Shown: positions 1 to 8,255 of the stretch, in pieces | How the letters are laid out: each line of letters starts with the position of its first letter | Position numbering within the stretch: the first letter of the stretch is position 1 | NCBI GenBank assembly: GCA_903893945.1 | Contig: CAITOF010000012.1 | Location: forward strand, 1-40,607 | Direction: 5' to 3' | Length of the DNA: 40,607 nucleotides | Origin: an uncultured Oxalobacteraceae bacterium | GTDB lineage: Bacteria > Pseudomonadota > Gammaproteobacteria > Burkholderiales > Burkholderiaceae_D | Translations under genes and position numbers: made by a program | The notes under the pieces: model-generated | What the model was told of the DNA's origin: nothing | Database searches by the model: none | What the model saw: only the letters and a program-made list of their open reading frames with translations

Positions 1-584
1 AGGCCGACCGCCGCTTTGACGGCTGCAATCGTTGCATATTCGGCCTCACCCCGGTAGCCATCAGTGCGGGTGCGACCGTGCAGCGTCAGCATGGCGATCC
101 CGGCAGATTCTGCCATTTTCGCGATAACCAGTGCATTTTTATTCTCCGGGTTCCAGCCGGTACGAAATTTAAGTGTGACCGGGACGTCGACCGCAGAAAC
201 CACGGCATCCAGAATCCGGCCCACCAGTTTTTCGTTCTGCAGTAAAGCTGAACCGCACCAGCTGTCGCAGACTTTTTTCGCCGGGCAGCCCATATTGATG
301 TCAATGATCTGCGCGCCCCGGTCGACATTGTGTTTGGCACAGTCGGCCAGCATAAGCGGATCGGCACCGGCAATCTGGACCGCTTTCGGTTCCATTTCAC
401 CTTCATGATTCGTTCTGCGCGATGATTTGTCGGTTTTCCACAGCCGGGGATTGGATGCCGACATTTCCGATACCGCATAACCCGCCCCCAACTGCTTGCA
501 CAACTGGCGAAACGGTCTGTCGGTCACACCCGCCATAGGGGCAACAAAGACGTTGTTACGCAAAATGTGGGAACCGATTTGCAC
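1..584 (-). CDS. dusB: tRNA-dihydrouridine synthase B (partial, 3' end beyond window)
   Basis: Flavoenzyme that reduces uridine to dihydrouridine in the tRNA D-loop. The visible 194 codons give the N-terminal part of the TIM-barrel domain. They include the FMN-site motif VAPMAGVTDRPFR near residue 15, the segment INMGCPAKKV with the catalytic-loop cysteine near residue 100, and LTLHGRTR near residue 170. The C-terminal third lies outside the window; the family is normally about 320-340 residues. No in-frame ATG exists between the stop at 621-623 and the conserved N-terminus, so a GTG at 582-584 (M-Q-I-G-S-H) is the most plausible start. It matches the usual MRIG-type beginning but has no clear Shine-Dalgarno. 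The accessory segment to its right is read from the opposite strand. Confidence 0.93.
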   Translation of the reverse strand, partial: MQIGSHILRNNVFVAPMAGVTDRPFRQLCKQLGAGYAVSEMSASNPRLWKTDKSSRRTNHEGEMEPKAVQIAGADPLMLADCAKHNVDRGAQIIDINMGCPAKKVCDSWCGSALLQNEKLVGRILDAVVSAVDVPVTLKFRTGWNPENKNALVIAKMAESAGIAMLTLHGRTRTDGYRGEAEYATIAAVKAAVG

Positions 585-617
585 AATGGGGAAGTTTTTG
601 GATTTCGAAGAGGAGCC

Positions 618-623
618 ATTCTA
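618..623 (-). promoter_or_regulatory. Candidate -10 element for dusB
   Basis: On the minus strand the sequence reads TAGAAT, about 34 bases before the dusB GTG. No -35 hexamer at ideal spacing is obvious; a TTGCTG lies 20 bases upstream, longer than the usual 17. Low-confidence call. Confidence 0.25.
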
Positions 624-700
624 ATCGAATCTGCCTAAATAATCAGCAAATTAAACTGAAATTTTTTAGTTGAATTCTTCAGGAAATTCAGTTTGAACAT

Positions 701-722
701 GAAAAAAATGTCGCTGCGACAT
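701..722 (-). terminator. Terminator-like hairpin on the minus strand between the accessory segment and dusB
   Basis: The 15-base palindrome ATGTCGCTGCGACAT at 708-722 is followed, on the minus strand, by seven T residues (702-708, sharing one base). That is the arrangement of an intrinsic terminator. The stem is short (6 bp with a 3-base loop) and only moderately G+C-rich. It would stop leftward transcription entering dusB. Confidence 0.35.
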
Positions 723-849
723 CCCGGTATTCAACGCTCCAACCGTTCGAATTTCACGCTCAATGTGTAACTAATTGTTTATTTTAGTTAAAATTATTTC
801 ATTATCTTTTAATCATGCCATAAATATATTACCATTAATCCCAGCTATC

Positions 850-2067
850 ATGTCATACCAGCAAGAAAATCAAACTACGGGTAGCTGGGTCGCTATCGTA
901 AGTCGTAAATTATTGTTGAAGCACCGTCGACAGCAGTGGTTAGCGTCACAGGCGGCGTCTCGCAGTAAAACTGAAAGGAAGAAAAGCATGCTTAGAGCTT
1001 TGATGCAACGACGACCAAGCGTTCAGGCACAGTTGATGGATCTGATGCAGCGTCACGATCAGACGCAGTTGCCTAACCACAAAAATAAGGAGTCCACCCG
1101 ACACATCCGCAATTTGCACATAGCTTTGTTAGCAGGCCTTACCGTTAATAATGAACATTTTCAACAATTGGGAGTGTCCAGAGCAGGTAGGAGTGGTCAC
1201 CGAAATGCTGGCGACAGTCTTACGGATGCGCATGTGTATTTTGATATTGACAGGGCTAATTACTATCCGATCGCGAATTTTTTCAGGACAGTCAATAATG
1301 AAAAGTATCGTTTAGGAATTAAAGATGGACAGGAAATTTGTGGCCAAATCGCAGAGTTCTGTCTTGCGTCCTATGAAAATACGGTGACAGCAAGGCAAAT
1401 GAACAAGTGCAAAGCAGCCATTGCCGCCATGCTGAATCGTCCTAAAGGTTTTCTGGCGCTGAACCAATATCACATGCGTGAACTTTTGTTGATAGAGATT
1501 ATAGCGCGTCAATTGAAAATAATTGATGGTGGCCCAGATAGCCAGGTAATTGGGCAAGACATACAGCTCACACTGAACTGGATCGATTCAGTGTTATCGT
1601 CAACCGAATTCGAAGACATCGGAATAGGCGGCCAGTTAAAGGGTATAAGTTCCGCCAGACCGGTTGAACACCCGATGACAGACGCATTATTCTACGCGAC
1701 CCTGCCGGTCCATGTTTATGACCAAAGTCAATCAGCATCCGACATGCTGTCCACATTCAATAGCGTATTTATCGAGCTGAGAAATACGCTTATTGAAACA
1801 TCTGTCATGTTAAGTGTTGATCAATGGCTGGAACAAAGGTCGGCAAATTTTGCCGAGACGGTGAATAGTCTGGGCAGTATGCGAGTAATTCTGATACAGA
1901 AAGGCGTTAGCGAGATAAAAATGAAAGCTCACCTGAATCATATTCCGTATGAGCGACTTTGCGACGGGATTGCATACTATGCAAACAGTGAGGAGTTTGT
2001 GACAGGTATTAACGCCATGAACGGCCACCTGAATGACGGAATACTGAATATAAACAGCGAGGCCTGA
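850..2067 (+). CDS. Uncharacterised protein, candidate secreted effector next to the SopA-like gene
   Basis: I do not recognise this 405-residue protein. It has no convincing transmembrane segment or lipobox and no enzyme motif I can name. The first 75 residues are polar and basic, rich in Q, S, R and K, and the rest looks mostly alpha-helical. The start is uncertain. ATG 850 gives a polar N-terminus (M-S-Y-Q-Q-E-N-Q) of the kind seen in type III secreted proteins but has no Shine-Dalgarno. ATG 988 has a good one (AAAGGAAG, 974-981) and would give 359 residues. An upstream TTG at 775 would add an unlikely hydrophobic leader. Base composition is low: 25 of 60 G+C in 1321-1380. It lies 97 bases before the SopA-like gene on the same strand, so an effector role is inferred from context only. 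Confidence 0.7.
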   Translation: MSYQQENQTTGSWVAIVSRKLLLKHRRQQWLASQAASRSKTERKKSMLRALMQRRPSVQAQLMDLMQRHDQTQLPNHKNKESTRHIRNLHIALLAGLTVNNEHFQQLGVSRAGRSGHRNAGDSLTDAHVYFDIDRANYYPIANFFRTVNNEKYRLGIKDGQEICGQIAEFCLASYENTVTARQMNKCKAAIAAMLNRPKGFLALNQYHMRELLLIEIIARQLKIIDGGPDSQVIGQDIQLTLNWIDSVLSSTEFEDIGIGGQLKGISSARPVEHPMTDALFYATLPVHVYDQSQSASDMLSTFNSVFIELRNTLIETSVMLSVDQWLEQRSANFAETVNSLGSMRVILIQKGVSEIKMKAHLNHIPYERLCDGIAYYANSEEFVTGINAMNGHLNDGILNINSEA

Positions 2068-2164
2068 ACCCTTTAGCCCGACGTCGCCTGCAGCGAGGTC
2101 AGTGCGTGCAACATCTGCGAGGACTTCAGACTACCTCACCATACCCACCATCTGAAAGCATTGC

Positions 2165-5100
2165 ATGAAACTGGTTTCCTCCAATTCTTGTCCTTTTAAT
2201 CGTTACATTACCGTTAAAAATCTGACTGCGATTGAGAATGCAAGAAACAGTGATGATGTCATTGAGCCATGGGACGCCATTGCAGACATGGTCTGTGGCA
2301 CAAATAAAGTAGAAGCCAAAAAGGCGTTATATTTTTATTTGAATGGAAATAAACAGGAACAATTAAAAGGATTTTCGGACCTGAAACAACTCGTTTATCA
2401 GGATGAAGGCAAGCACTTTCAAATTGAAGGCAAAAAGACGACATCCAGCATCGATATCAGAATCTGTACACCATTAAAGCATTTCAATACCAGAATAGAT
2501 TTGCACGATGACAACGTGAATCTGCACAATATTGACCTTTCAGGCGCCACCCTGGAGGATACCGATTTGCATGGGGTCCGCTTTGACGGGGCGAATCTGT
2601 CGGGTGCCAGGCTCGCTGGCGCCAACCTGTGCGGTGCCAGTTTTTGCCACGCTGATTTAACGCATGCAACGCTTGAAAATGTCGAGCTGGTCGGCGCTAC
2701 ATTCTGGAATGCCAATCTGACCAATACCAAAATTGCTGTACGTGGTCCTGATGTGTGCGGAACGCGGGATCCGGCAACGCCATTGAATTTTAAGGATCAA
2801 ATCACGGACATATTATTGAATGTCGTACATTCCATGGATACCCGCTACGAGGCAACCAGACTGTCCCTGCTGAATAATCTGTTTCAATCGCTGGGCCAGC
2901 TTTACACACCTGTAATGTACCAGGCAGTATTGGATTGCTGGACAGAAAATCCGGCCTGTCAGGCGCCGCCGCTAAGCAACCTGTTTTCCGTTTATTTCTC
3001 GCGTTATGCAAGGTTTGCGACTATCGGGTTAAGTGACCCGAATAGCGCAGCACGGGAGTGGATGAAGGTGGCAGACTGGTTTGATGGCACCAACCAGGAT
3101 GACGCCCAGTACCAACTGTTTTCGTTGCTTGCTGCCGAAAGCAAACAGGAGGTTTTAGACGCGTTCCTGAGATTGAAAAGACTCGCCCTTGAAGATAGAA
3201 AACGGTCATTTCAGATAGTGGCAGTGCCCAATTCAGCGATGGTAAATATCTGTACCAGCGTTAGCGGGCAACCAAACGTTTACAGGCAGATCGAACTGTC
3301 CGGGTTGATGATGCAGAATGCGCCACTTTCTGAAATTAATCTGTGTAACACGACGCTCACGGATATCGATCTGGAAAACGCGGATCTTTCGTATGCTGAA
3401 TTGATCAATGTGGAGTTGAACCGCGTCAATTTCAAAGGCGCAAAATTGACCTTTGCAGGCATTACCTGCATTTTTCCGGAATGGAATAACGACAATCTGA
3501 ATCAATACCTGGATCCGGCCAGCGGCCAATCAGGCGGTGCGTTAATTGCCACAATTGAATCGATCAGCGACGATTACCGGGACTTGAAGGTTGCCGTGAT
3601 GTGTGACCTAATGAGCTCGTTGGAACGACAACTCAATCTGGAATTCGGTACGGGTAACGTGACGACCGTCACATCATCTGCACATGACAATCTGCTGAAT
3701 TTTTGCGAGGCTCATCCGTTGTATGGCAATAACCAAAAAATATCGACGTATGTCAAACGCTGCAGGGAGTTTAAACAGGATGTCGCCAACAGAGGATGTG
3801 ACGTGGCGTTACTTTTCTGGGATTTTTTCAATGGTGGGCATCGTTTAATCAGTGAAGATGCCAAAGACAGGCTGTATTCATTCCTGACGGCGCAAGGCGA
3901 TCAGGCTGTTCTGAATGCATTCGCGGCCCTGAAAAATCTCCTGCGGCACAGTTGCTATGCGTGCACCAATGAGGATTCTGCAGAAATCTTGCTGGTTGTC
4001 GTTAATTGGAATCCCAAATACAACCGAAAAATATCCAGCGTCCGGTTGCAGGCACCGGGCGTGAATTTTTCCTATTGTGAATTGCCATTTGCAGCGTTGG
4101 ACAATGCGAACCTGCACGGTTGTGATCTGGGTTTCACCAATCTGGAGTATGCCAACCTTAGCAACGCCAACATGAAGGAAGTTAATCTGATTGGCGCAAA
4201 CTTTCGGGGAGCCAATCTGGCCGGCGCAACAATAACCTGCCGGTTACCAGAGCGCTGGGACGCCAATCAGCTATATTTATATTTGAATCACCTCAATAAC
4301 AATAACCGGAGTTTATTAACTGCCATAAATTCGATCAGCGATGATTATCGTGCGCTGAAGCTGGCGATGATGCATGAGTTAATCGCCTCGCTGAGCGAGA
4401 CAGATGTCTCCTCCGCCCACGATATCCTGATGGACATGTGGCTGGGCAATCCAATATATTGCCAGGACAAAAAAATTACGGATTACATTTTTGAAAACAT
4501 GCTGCGTGCATTGGCCACTGAGGCTAACAGCAGACCACTGAAAGCACTTGGCGATGCTGAATTAAACCTGTATTTAAATTACCTGGAACCTTCTCCGGCA
4601 GATTTGGACGACAAATCCACAGAGCAGGCAAAAAAGGCAAAGCATCGATTTATGATGGCCAATAACGGATTTTTCATTCAGCTCATGATGCAATCGCTCA
4701 CGCATGAAAACGCCACGATCAGGTCTGCTGCAGCTAAACGGTATATCGACTACCTGGAATTGCCCGAGCTGGCTATGGCGAAACACTACCTGGCACAAGG
4801 TGGAATCCAGATTGATTCGCTCACCGCCAACGATGCGGACGATACAGCGTTTGCCTTTGTTAATAACAACCAGACGTCGATCCTGTTGCTGTCGAAAAAC
4901 GCCATAGTGGCGATGTTGCAGAATGACATGAACCATGACTGGGCAAATGTCGTCGTTTTTCGGGACGGGAGCTGTATTGCAGCGCCGGATTTAAATAAAC
5001 TTTACGCTGATTTCAACCTTTTCACGGCAGCGTACATCGACGCACGCAATCAAAACAAGTTCCCCAGATTATTGCGGGTGCTTGATCTGGACCGGTCGAA

Positions 5101-5740
5101 CGTTGTACCTGAAGTCAGTATCACACAAACAAATTACAGGGCACTTATTGAAGACGCGATAGGCCGGTCCGTTAGCCATGTAAAATTATGCGATGCCGCC
5201 GATCAAAACACGCTAAAGCAGATTTTTGCGACCTATCTCAAGAAAGAAGGCCAGGACGATGAACTGCAACCGGTCGGCAATACCCCAAAGCGTGAGCCAA
5301 ACTATTTGGCCGATGTGATGATACCTGCAGAAATAAAATGTATCGCGGACATTCCTGTCGTGAAAGACAGTCATTTTGACTCGATTGTTAAATCATTTAT
5401 GTTGCAGGGGAAAACCAATACGGAAAGGTCGCAAACCCTCTTGAGTCTGGCGACCGTATTCGCCTGGCTGTCGTCGTCAAGGATGTTTGGCATATCTCAG
5501 GAGTCGCCGATTGCGCTCAGATACTATGCCGCTGCGTTGATGAAAAAATCATGGCAACTTGATTCAACGGTATTTGGCGGCGTGGACAACTATACCAACT
5601 GGATGAGCAGACTTGCAGGTTTTCCCTTGGTTTTTGAATGCACAGAAGTCTTGGCGGTAAATTTTATCAAGCCCTATATCCTCCAGCAGGACGAGAGTTT
5701 CATTGCCATTTTTAACGCCATCAAACCGCCCGGCCTCTAG
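2165..5740 (+). CDS. Giant SopA/NleL-type HECT-like E3 ubiquitin ligase with three pentapeptide-repeat modules
   Basis: Predicted translocated E3 ligase that would take ubiquitin from a host E2 onto a cysteine and pass it to host proteins. The C-terminus (about 1085-1191) matches the catalytic lobe of Salmonella SopA as I recall it: SSSRMFG, then SPIALRYYAAALMKKSW, then FECTEVL. Cys1159 (codon 5639-5641) lies 32 residues from the end, against 29 for SopA Cys753. Residues 745-1075 resemble the SopA central domain (for example HDWANVVVFRDG). The N-terminal half repeats a unit about 250 residues long three times: a helical segment (about 38, 299 and 546), a pentapeptide beta-helix (119-188, 373-433 and 633-691) and a helical linker (206-246, 444-490 and 700-744). 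SopA and NleL are 782 residues with one such unit. The N-terminus is Ser/Asn-rich without a Sec signal. Composition is A+T-rich and the Shine-Dalgarno is weak. Host target unknown. Confidence 0.88.
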   Translation: MKLVSSNSCPFNRYITVKNLTAIENARNSDDVIEPWDAIADMVCGTNKVEAKKALYFYLNGNKQEQLKGFSDLKQLVYQDEGKHFQIEGKKTTSSIDIRICTPLKHFNTRIDLHDDNVNLHNIDLSGATLEDTDLHGVRFDGANLSGARLAGANLCGASFCHADLTHATLENVELVGATFWNANLTNTKIAVRGPDVCGTRDPATPLNFKDQITDILLNVVHSMDTRYEATRLSLLNNLFQSLGQLYTPVMYQAVLDCWTENPACQAPPLSNLFSVYFSRYARFATIGLSDPNSAAREWMKVADWFDGTNQDDAQYQLFSLLAAESKQEVLDAFLRLKRLALEDRKRSFQIVAVPNSAMVNICTSVSGQPNVYRQIELSGLMMQNAPLSEINLCNTTLTDIDLENADLSYAELINVELNRVNFKGAKLTFAGITCIFPEWNNDNLNQYLDPASGQSGGALIATIESISDDYRDLKVAVMCDLMSSLERQLNLEFGTGNVTTVTSSAHDNLLNFCEAHPLYGNNQKISTYVKRCREFKQDVANRGCDVALLFWDFFNGGHRLISEDAKDRLYSFLTAQGDQAVLNAFAALKNLLRHSCYACTNEDSAEILLVVVNWNPKYNRKISSVRLQAPGVNFSYCELPFAALDNANLHGCDLGFTNLEYANLSNANMKEVNLIGANFRGANLAGATITCRLPERWDANQLYLYLNHLNNNNRSLLTAINSISDDYRALKLAMMHELIASLSETDVSSAHDILMDMWLGNPIYCQDKKITDYIFENMLRALATEANSRPLKALGDAELNLYLNYLEPSPADLDDKSTEQAKKAKHRFMMANNGFFIQLMMQSLTHENATIRSAAAKRYIDYLELPELAMAKHYLAQGGIQIDSLTANDADDTAFAFVNNNQTSILLLSKNAIVAMLQNDMNHDWANVVVFRDGSCIAAPDLNKLYADFNLFTAAYIDARNQNKFPRLLRVLDLDRSNVVPEVSITQTNYRALIEDAIGRSVSHVKLCDAADQNTLKQIFATYLKKEGQDDELQPVGNTPKREPNYLADVMIPAEIKCIADIPVVKDSHFDSIVKSFMLQGKTNTERSQTLLSLATVFAWLSSSRMFGISQESPIALRYYAAALMKKSWQLDSTVFGGVDNYTNWMSRLAGFPLVFECTEVLAVNFIKPYILQQDESFIAIFNAIKPPGL
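2519..2728 (+). repeat. Pentapeptide-repeat block 1 of the SopA-like protein
   Basis: About fourteen A(D/N)LxX-type pentapeptides in a row (residues 119-188), such as GANLSGARLAGANLCGASF. This is the most regular of the three blocks and would form a right-handed quadrilateral beta-helix. Confidence 0.85.
3281..3463 (+). repeat. Pentapeptide-repeat block 2 of the SopA-like protein
   Basis: Residues 373-433, about twelve pentapeptides, more degenerate than block 1 (for example TDIDLENADLSYAEL). It is followed directly by a helical linker ending in SISDDYRDLK, also present after block 3. Confidence 0.8.
4061..4237 (+). repeat. Pentapeptide-repeat block 3 of the SopA-like protein
   Basis: Residues 633-691, about eleven pentapeptides (for example LEYANLSNANMKEVNLIGAN). 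The linker after it (YLNHLNNNNRSLLTAINSI) is the closest of the three to the single SopA linker. This copy is therefore the one in the ancestral position next to the catalytic half. Confidence 0.82.
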
Positions 5741-5815
5741 GTGACATTCAGTCGGTCCAGAACGACAGATGCGCAGTTTTATACCTTAAAAGCAACAAAT
5801 TTCCAGAAATAATAG

Positions 5816-5843
5816 ATTTCTTTTCATATTTCTTAAAAGAAAT
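5816..5843. repeat. A+T-only inverted repeat downstream of the SopA-like gene
   Basis: Perfect 9-base arms ATTTCTTTT (5816-5824) and AAAAGAAAT (5835-5843) around a 10-base loop, 76 bases past the stop codon. The stem is too A+T-rich and lacks a trailing T-run to be called a strong intrinsic terminator. It may help end the transcript or be a protein-binding site. Confidence 0.35.
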
Positions 5844-5979
5844 GTTGTTTATGGGAAATGTTTGTGCCAGCATGAATCATGGGCATTTGTCTCCTGCACG
5901 AAACCAGGCCTAACGCCCCGCAGACTTTTGCAAGAAAAGAATTTAACTGTTTCCTTTCAATTCAATTGAAGGTGCAACC

Positions 5980-7584
5980 ATGGACAGACTGCCAATCAGC
6001 TTGAAACAGACGCCATTGAGTCATGTGGCGCATATTGTTGTGCCATTGGTATTGTGCACTGTGCTGGTGGCATTCCAGTATAAGGCGATGCAGGATGACC
6101 GGCAGAGTCATCTGGAGCAGGCCCTGTTGAACGCGCACGATCTGGGGTCAACACTGGCGTTATCCATCAACGCCTCATTTGAAAATATTGACCTGACCCT
6201 GCAGGCCGCCGTCGACCATATTCAACTGGTACAGTCGGTCCAGGAACTGGACGGCGCTTCGGTGAATTCGACGTTACTAAAATTGCAAAGCCGTGTGCCG
6301 GCGCTGGCCCGGTTAAGTGCAACCGATGAAACAGGTCATATCCATTACGTGTCGCAGGGCGATCCCGCAGTATTGCCCAGTCTGGCCGGACGCGACTACT
6401 TTCAGGAACTGAAGAAAAACTTCCAGTCAGGCATGGTTATTTCGCGCCCGCTGTTCAATCAGACGACCCAAAAATGGGAAATGGTGTGCGCGCGCCGCAT
6501 CAGTCTGCAGAACGGCGATTTCGGCGGCATCGTGGTTGCCCCGGTTGAACTGGAAGGCTATCTGAACCGCTTGTATGGCAGCGAAATCAAGCTGAGTGGT
6601 GACGACATGTTTGTCCTGCGTGACGATGACGGCAATGCCATTGTCCGCTATGCCAAAGGCAAGCAGGACATGGAAATCATGAGCACCCGAGTGAGTCCGG
6701 ACATGTCAACGCCGCCTGTCAAAAGCACTGTGATTGCGGTCAATAATCCGGCGGGCGCAGCGCTTGATCATGTCGACCGGATTTATTATTACCAGCGTAT
6801 CGGTAACCGTCCGATGAATCTGGTGGTCGGCATTTCGGTGCAGGACGCACTGGTCATGTGGCAGGCCGAATCCAGAAAGGGATGGATCGAGACTTACGCG
6901 CTAATGGCCGTCATCCTGATCGCCGCCTATCTTGTCAACCGTTCACGTCAGCGCCAAATGTCGGCTTTTGCCGAGATTCAGAAAATGCAGACCAAACTGG
7001 AGCAGTCGAATCAGGAGTTGGCCAAAATAAGCACTACCGACGGTCTGACCGGTCTGTCGAACCGGCGCCGGTTCGACGAAGTGGCACCGCATGAGTGGCA
7101 GCGCGCCATGCGTAAGCGTGAGCCACTGGCCATTGCCATGGTCGATGTTGACTTCTTTAAAGTGTACAACGACAAATACGGCCATCAGGCAGGCGATCAG
7201 GCGCTCATGGCGATCGCCGAGACGCTGGCCAAAGGTTTGCGTGATGGCAGTGACTTCATCGCCCGTTACGGCGGTGAAGAATTCGTTATTCTGTTACCTG
7301 GCCAGAATGCCAAAGGGGCTTACGAGGTGCTGGAACGGTTGCGGGTTGACATTGAGGCGCTCGCCATACCGCACATCGGCAGCGATGCCAGCGCTGTCAT
7401 CACCATCAGTGCCGGGTTTGCCGCGTTCGTTCCACGGCCCGGCGTCAGCCTTGATAACCTGATCGAACTGGCTGACCAGAGCCTGTATGCAGCCAAGCGC
7501 AAAGGTAAAAACCGTGTGGTCGGACTGAGTGGCAGCCGGCTGATGCTGAATCCGCGTGCCAGAAACCAGGTTTACGGCATCTAG
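5980..7584 (+). CDS. Membrane-bound diguanylate cyclase with periplasmic PDC/dCache-type sensor
   Basis: Predicted to make cyclic di-GMP from two GTP in response to a periplasmic signal. Order of parts in 534 residues: transmembrane helix about 17-33, periplasmic sensor region about 40-300 of the PDC/Cache type (judged from topology and length), second helix about 304-320, short coiled linker, GGDEF domain about 350-520. The active site looks complete: VDVDFFKVYNDKYGHQAGD and GGEEF at 431-435. The inhibitory I-site is not canonical: the bases before the signature encode RDGSD, so the Arg is one residue too far from the Asp to form RxxD. Start at ATG 5980 with the Shine-Dalgarno GAAGGTG (5968-5974). 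Its stop codon is nested with that of the convergent phosphatase gene in a CTAG at 7581-7584. Confidence 0.93.
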   Translation: MDRLPISLKQTPLSHVAHIVVPLVLCTVLVAFQYKAMQDDRQSHLEQALLNAHDLGSTLALSINASFENIDLTLQAAVDHIQLVQSVQELDGASVNSTLLKLQSRVPALARLSATDETGHIHYVSQGDPAVLPSLAGRDYFQELKKNFQSGMVISRPLFNQTTQKWEMVCARRISLQNGDFGGIVVAPVELEGYLNRLYGSEIKLSGDDMFVLRDDDGNAIVRYAKGKQDMEIMSTRVSPDMSTPPVKSTVIAVNNPAGAALDHVDRIYYYQRIGNRPMNLVVGISVQDALVMWQAESRKGWIETYALMAVILIAAYLVNRSRQRQMSAFAEIQKMQTKLEQSNQELAKISTTDGLTGLSNRRRFDEVAPHEWQRAMRKREPLAIAMVDVDFFKVYNDKYGHQAGDQALMAIAETLAKGLRDGSDFIARYGGEEFVILLPGQNAKGAYEVLERLRVDIEALAIPHIGSDASAVITISAGFAAFVPRPGVSLDNLIELADQSLYAAKRKGKNRVVGLSGSRLMLNPRARNQVYGI

Positions 7585-8255
7585 CCGCTGATTTCATCCA
7601 GCGACGACGTCAGATGCGCCGTGTCACCCCATTCCACCAGGTCAAGTTTCGGTCTGTTGTGTTCGATACTTAATACAAAGCGATTCAGGCTCGCATTTTG
7701 CATGCTGGTCTGGCGGGGCGCGTTCAACGCCAGCTGATGGGAAATCCGGTAGGCACATTCCAGAATGCCGCCGTGGGTGACGACGGCAATTTTTTTACCC
7801 GGGAATTCACGAGCCAGAGTCAGGAAGGCGTTTTCGATCCGGGCGTGGAACTGGCGTATTGATTCGCCGGTGTACTCACCGTGGGCATTCGGCGGAAAAG
7901 TGCTGTCGGTATGGCAGGCGCGCCAGTTGGCGTACTCCACCGGGTACCGCTGCGGCAGGGTGCTGATCAGTTCACCCTCAAAGCCGCCAAAATTGCGTTC
8001 GCGCCATTGCGGCTGAACAACGCAGGGCAGGTGGTTATGCTGCGCAATGGTGTGCGCGGTCTGCAGCGCGCGTTGCAGATCACTGCAAATGATCGCGTCC
8101 AGTGGTTCCTTTGCCAGTGCAGTGGCCAGCGCAGCGGCCTGAACCCTGCCATGCGCATTCAGGTCGATATCGAGATGGCCTTGCAGACGCCGCTCGACGT
8201 TCCAGCTGGTTTCACCATGGCGGATCAGGATCAGGTCGATCGGGTTTGTGGTCAT
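7581..8255 (-). CDS. Histidine phosphatase family protein (phosphoglycerate mutase-like)
   Basis: 224-residue member of the GpmB/CobC-like branch of the histidine phosphatase superfamily. The catalytic RHGETSWN motif is near residue 12, [10 protein letters not shown] is near 60-70, and the second histidine is in VVTHGGILE near 158. These residues form and resolve a phosphohistidine. Members act on varied phosphate monoesters, so the substrate is not deducible. It is last in the tyrS-dtd operon and overlaps dtd by ATGA (8252-8255). This coupling is why ATG 8255 is preferred over the upstream in-frame candidates at 8261 and 8294. Confidence 0.9.
   Translation of the reverse strand: MTTNPIDLILIRHGETSWNVERRLQGHLDIDLNAHGRVQAAALATALAKEPLDAIICSDLQRALQTAHTIAQHNHLPCVVQPQWRERNFGGFEGELISTLPQRYPVEYANWRACHTDSTFPPNAHGEYTGESIRQFHARIENAFLTLAREFPGKKIAVVTHGGILECAYRISHQLALNAPRQTSMQNASLNRFVLSIEHNRPKLDLVEWGDTAHLTSSLDEISG

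Noticed and set aside
775..849. TTG-initiated extension of the uncharacterised gene giving a hydrophobic N-terminus that could be read as a signal peptide
   Set aside because: There is no Shine-Dalgarno, the DNA is A+T-rich leader-like, and there is no typical signal-peptide cleavage site. ATG 850 or 988 is better.
585..2164. HrpB/HrpX-type boxes (TTCG-N16-TTCG) controlling the putative effector genes
   Set aside because: A single TTCG near 747 has no partner at the right spacing, so no such box can be supported.
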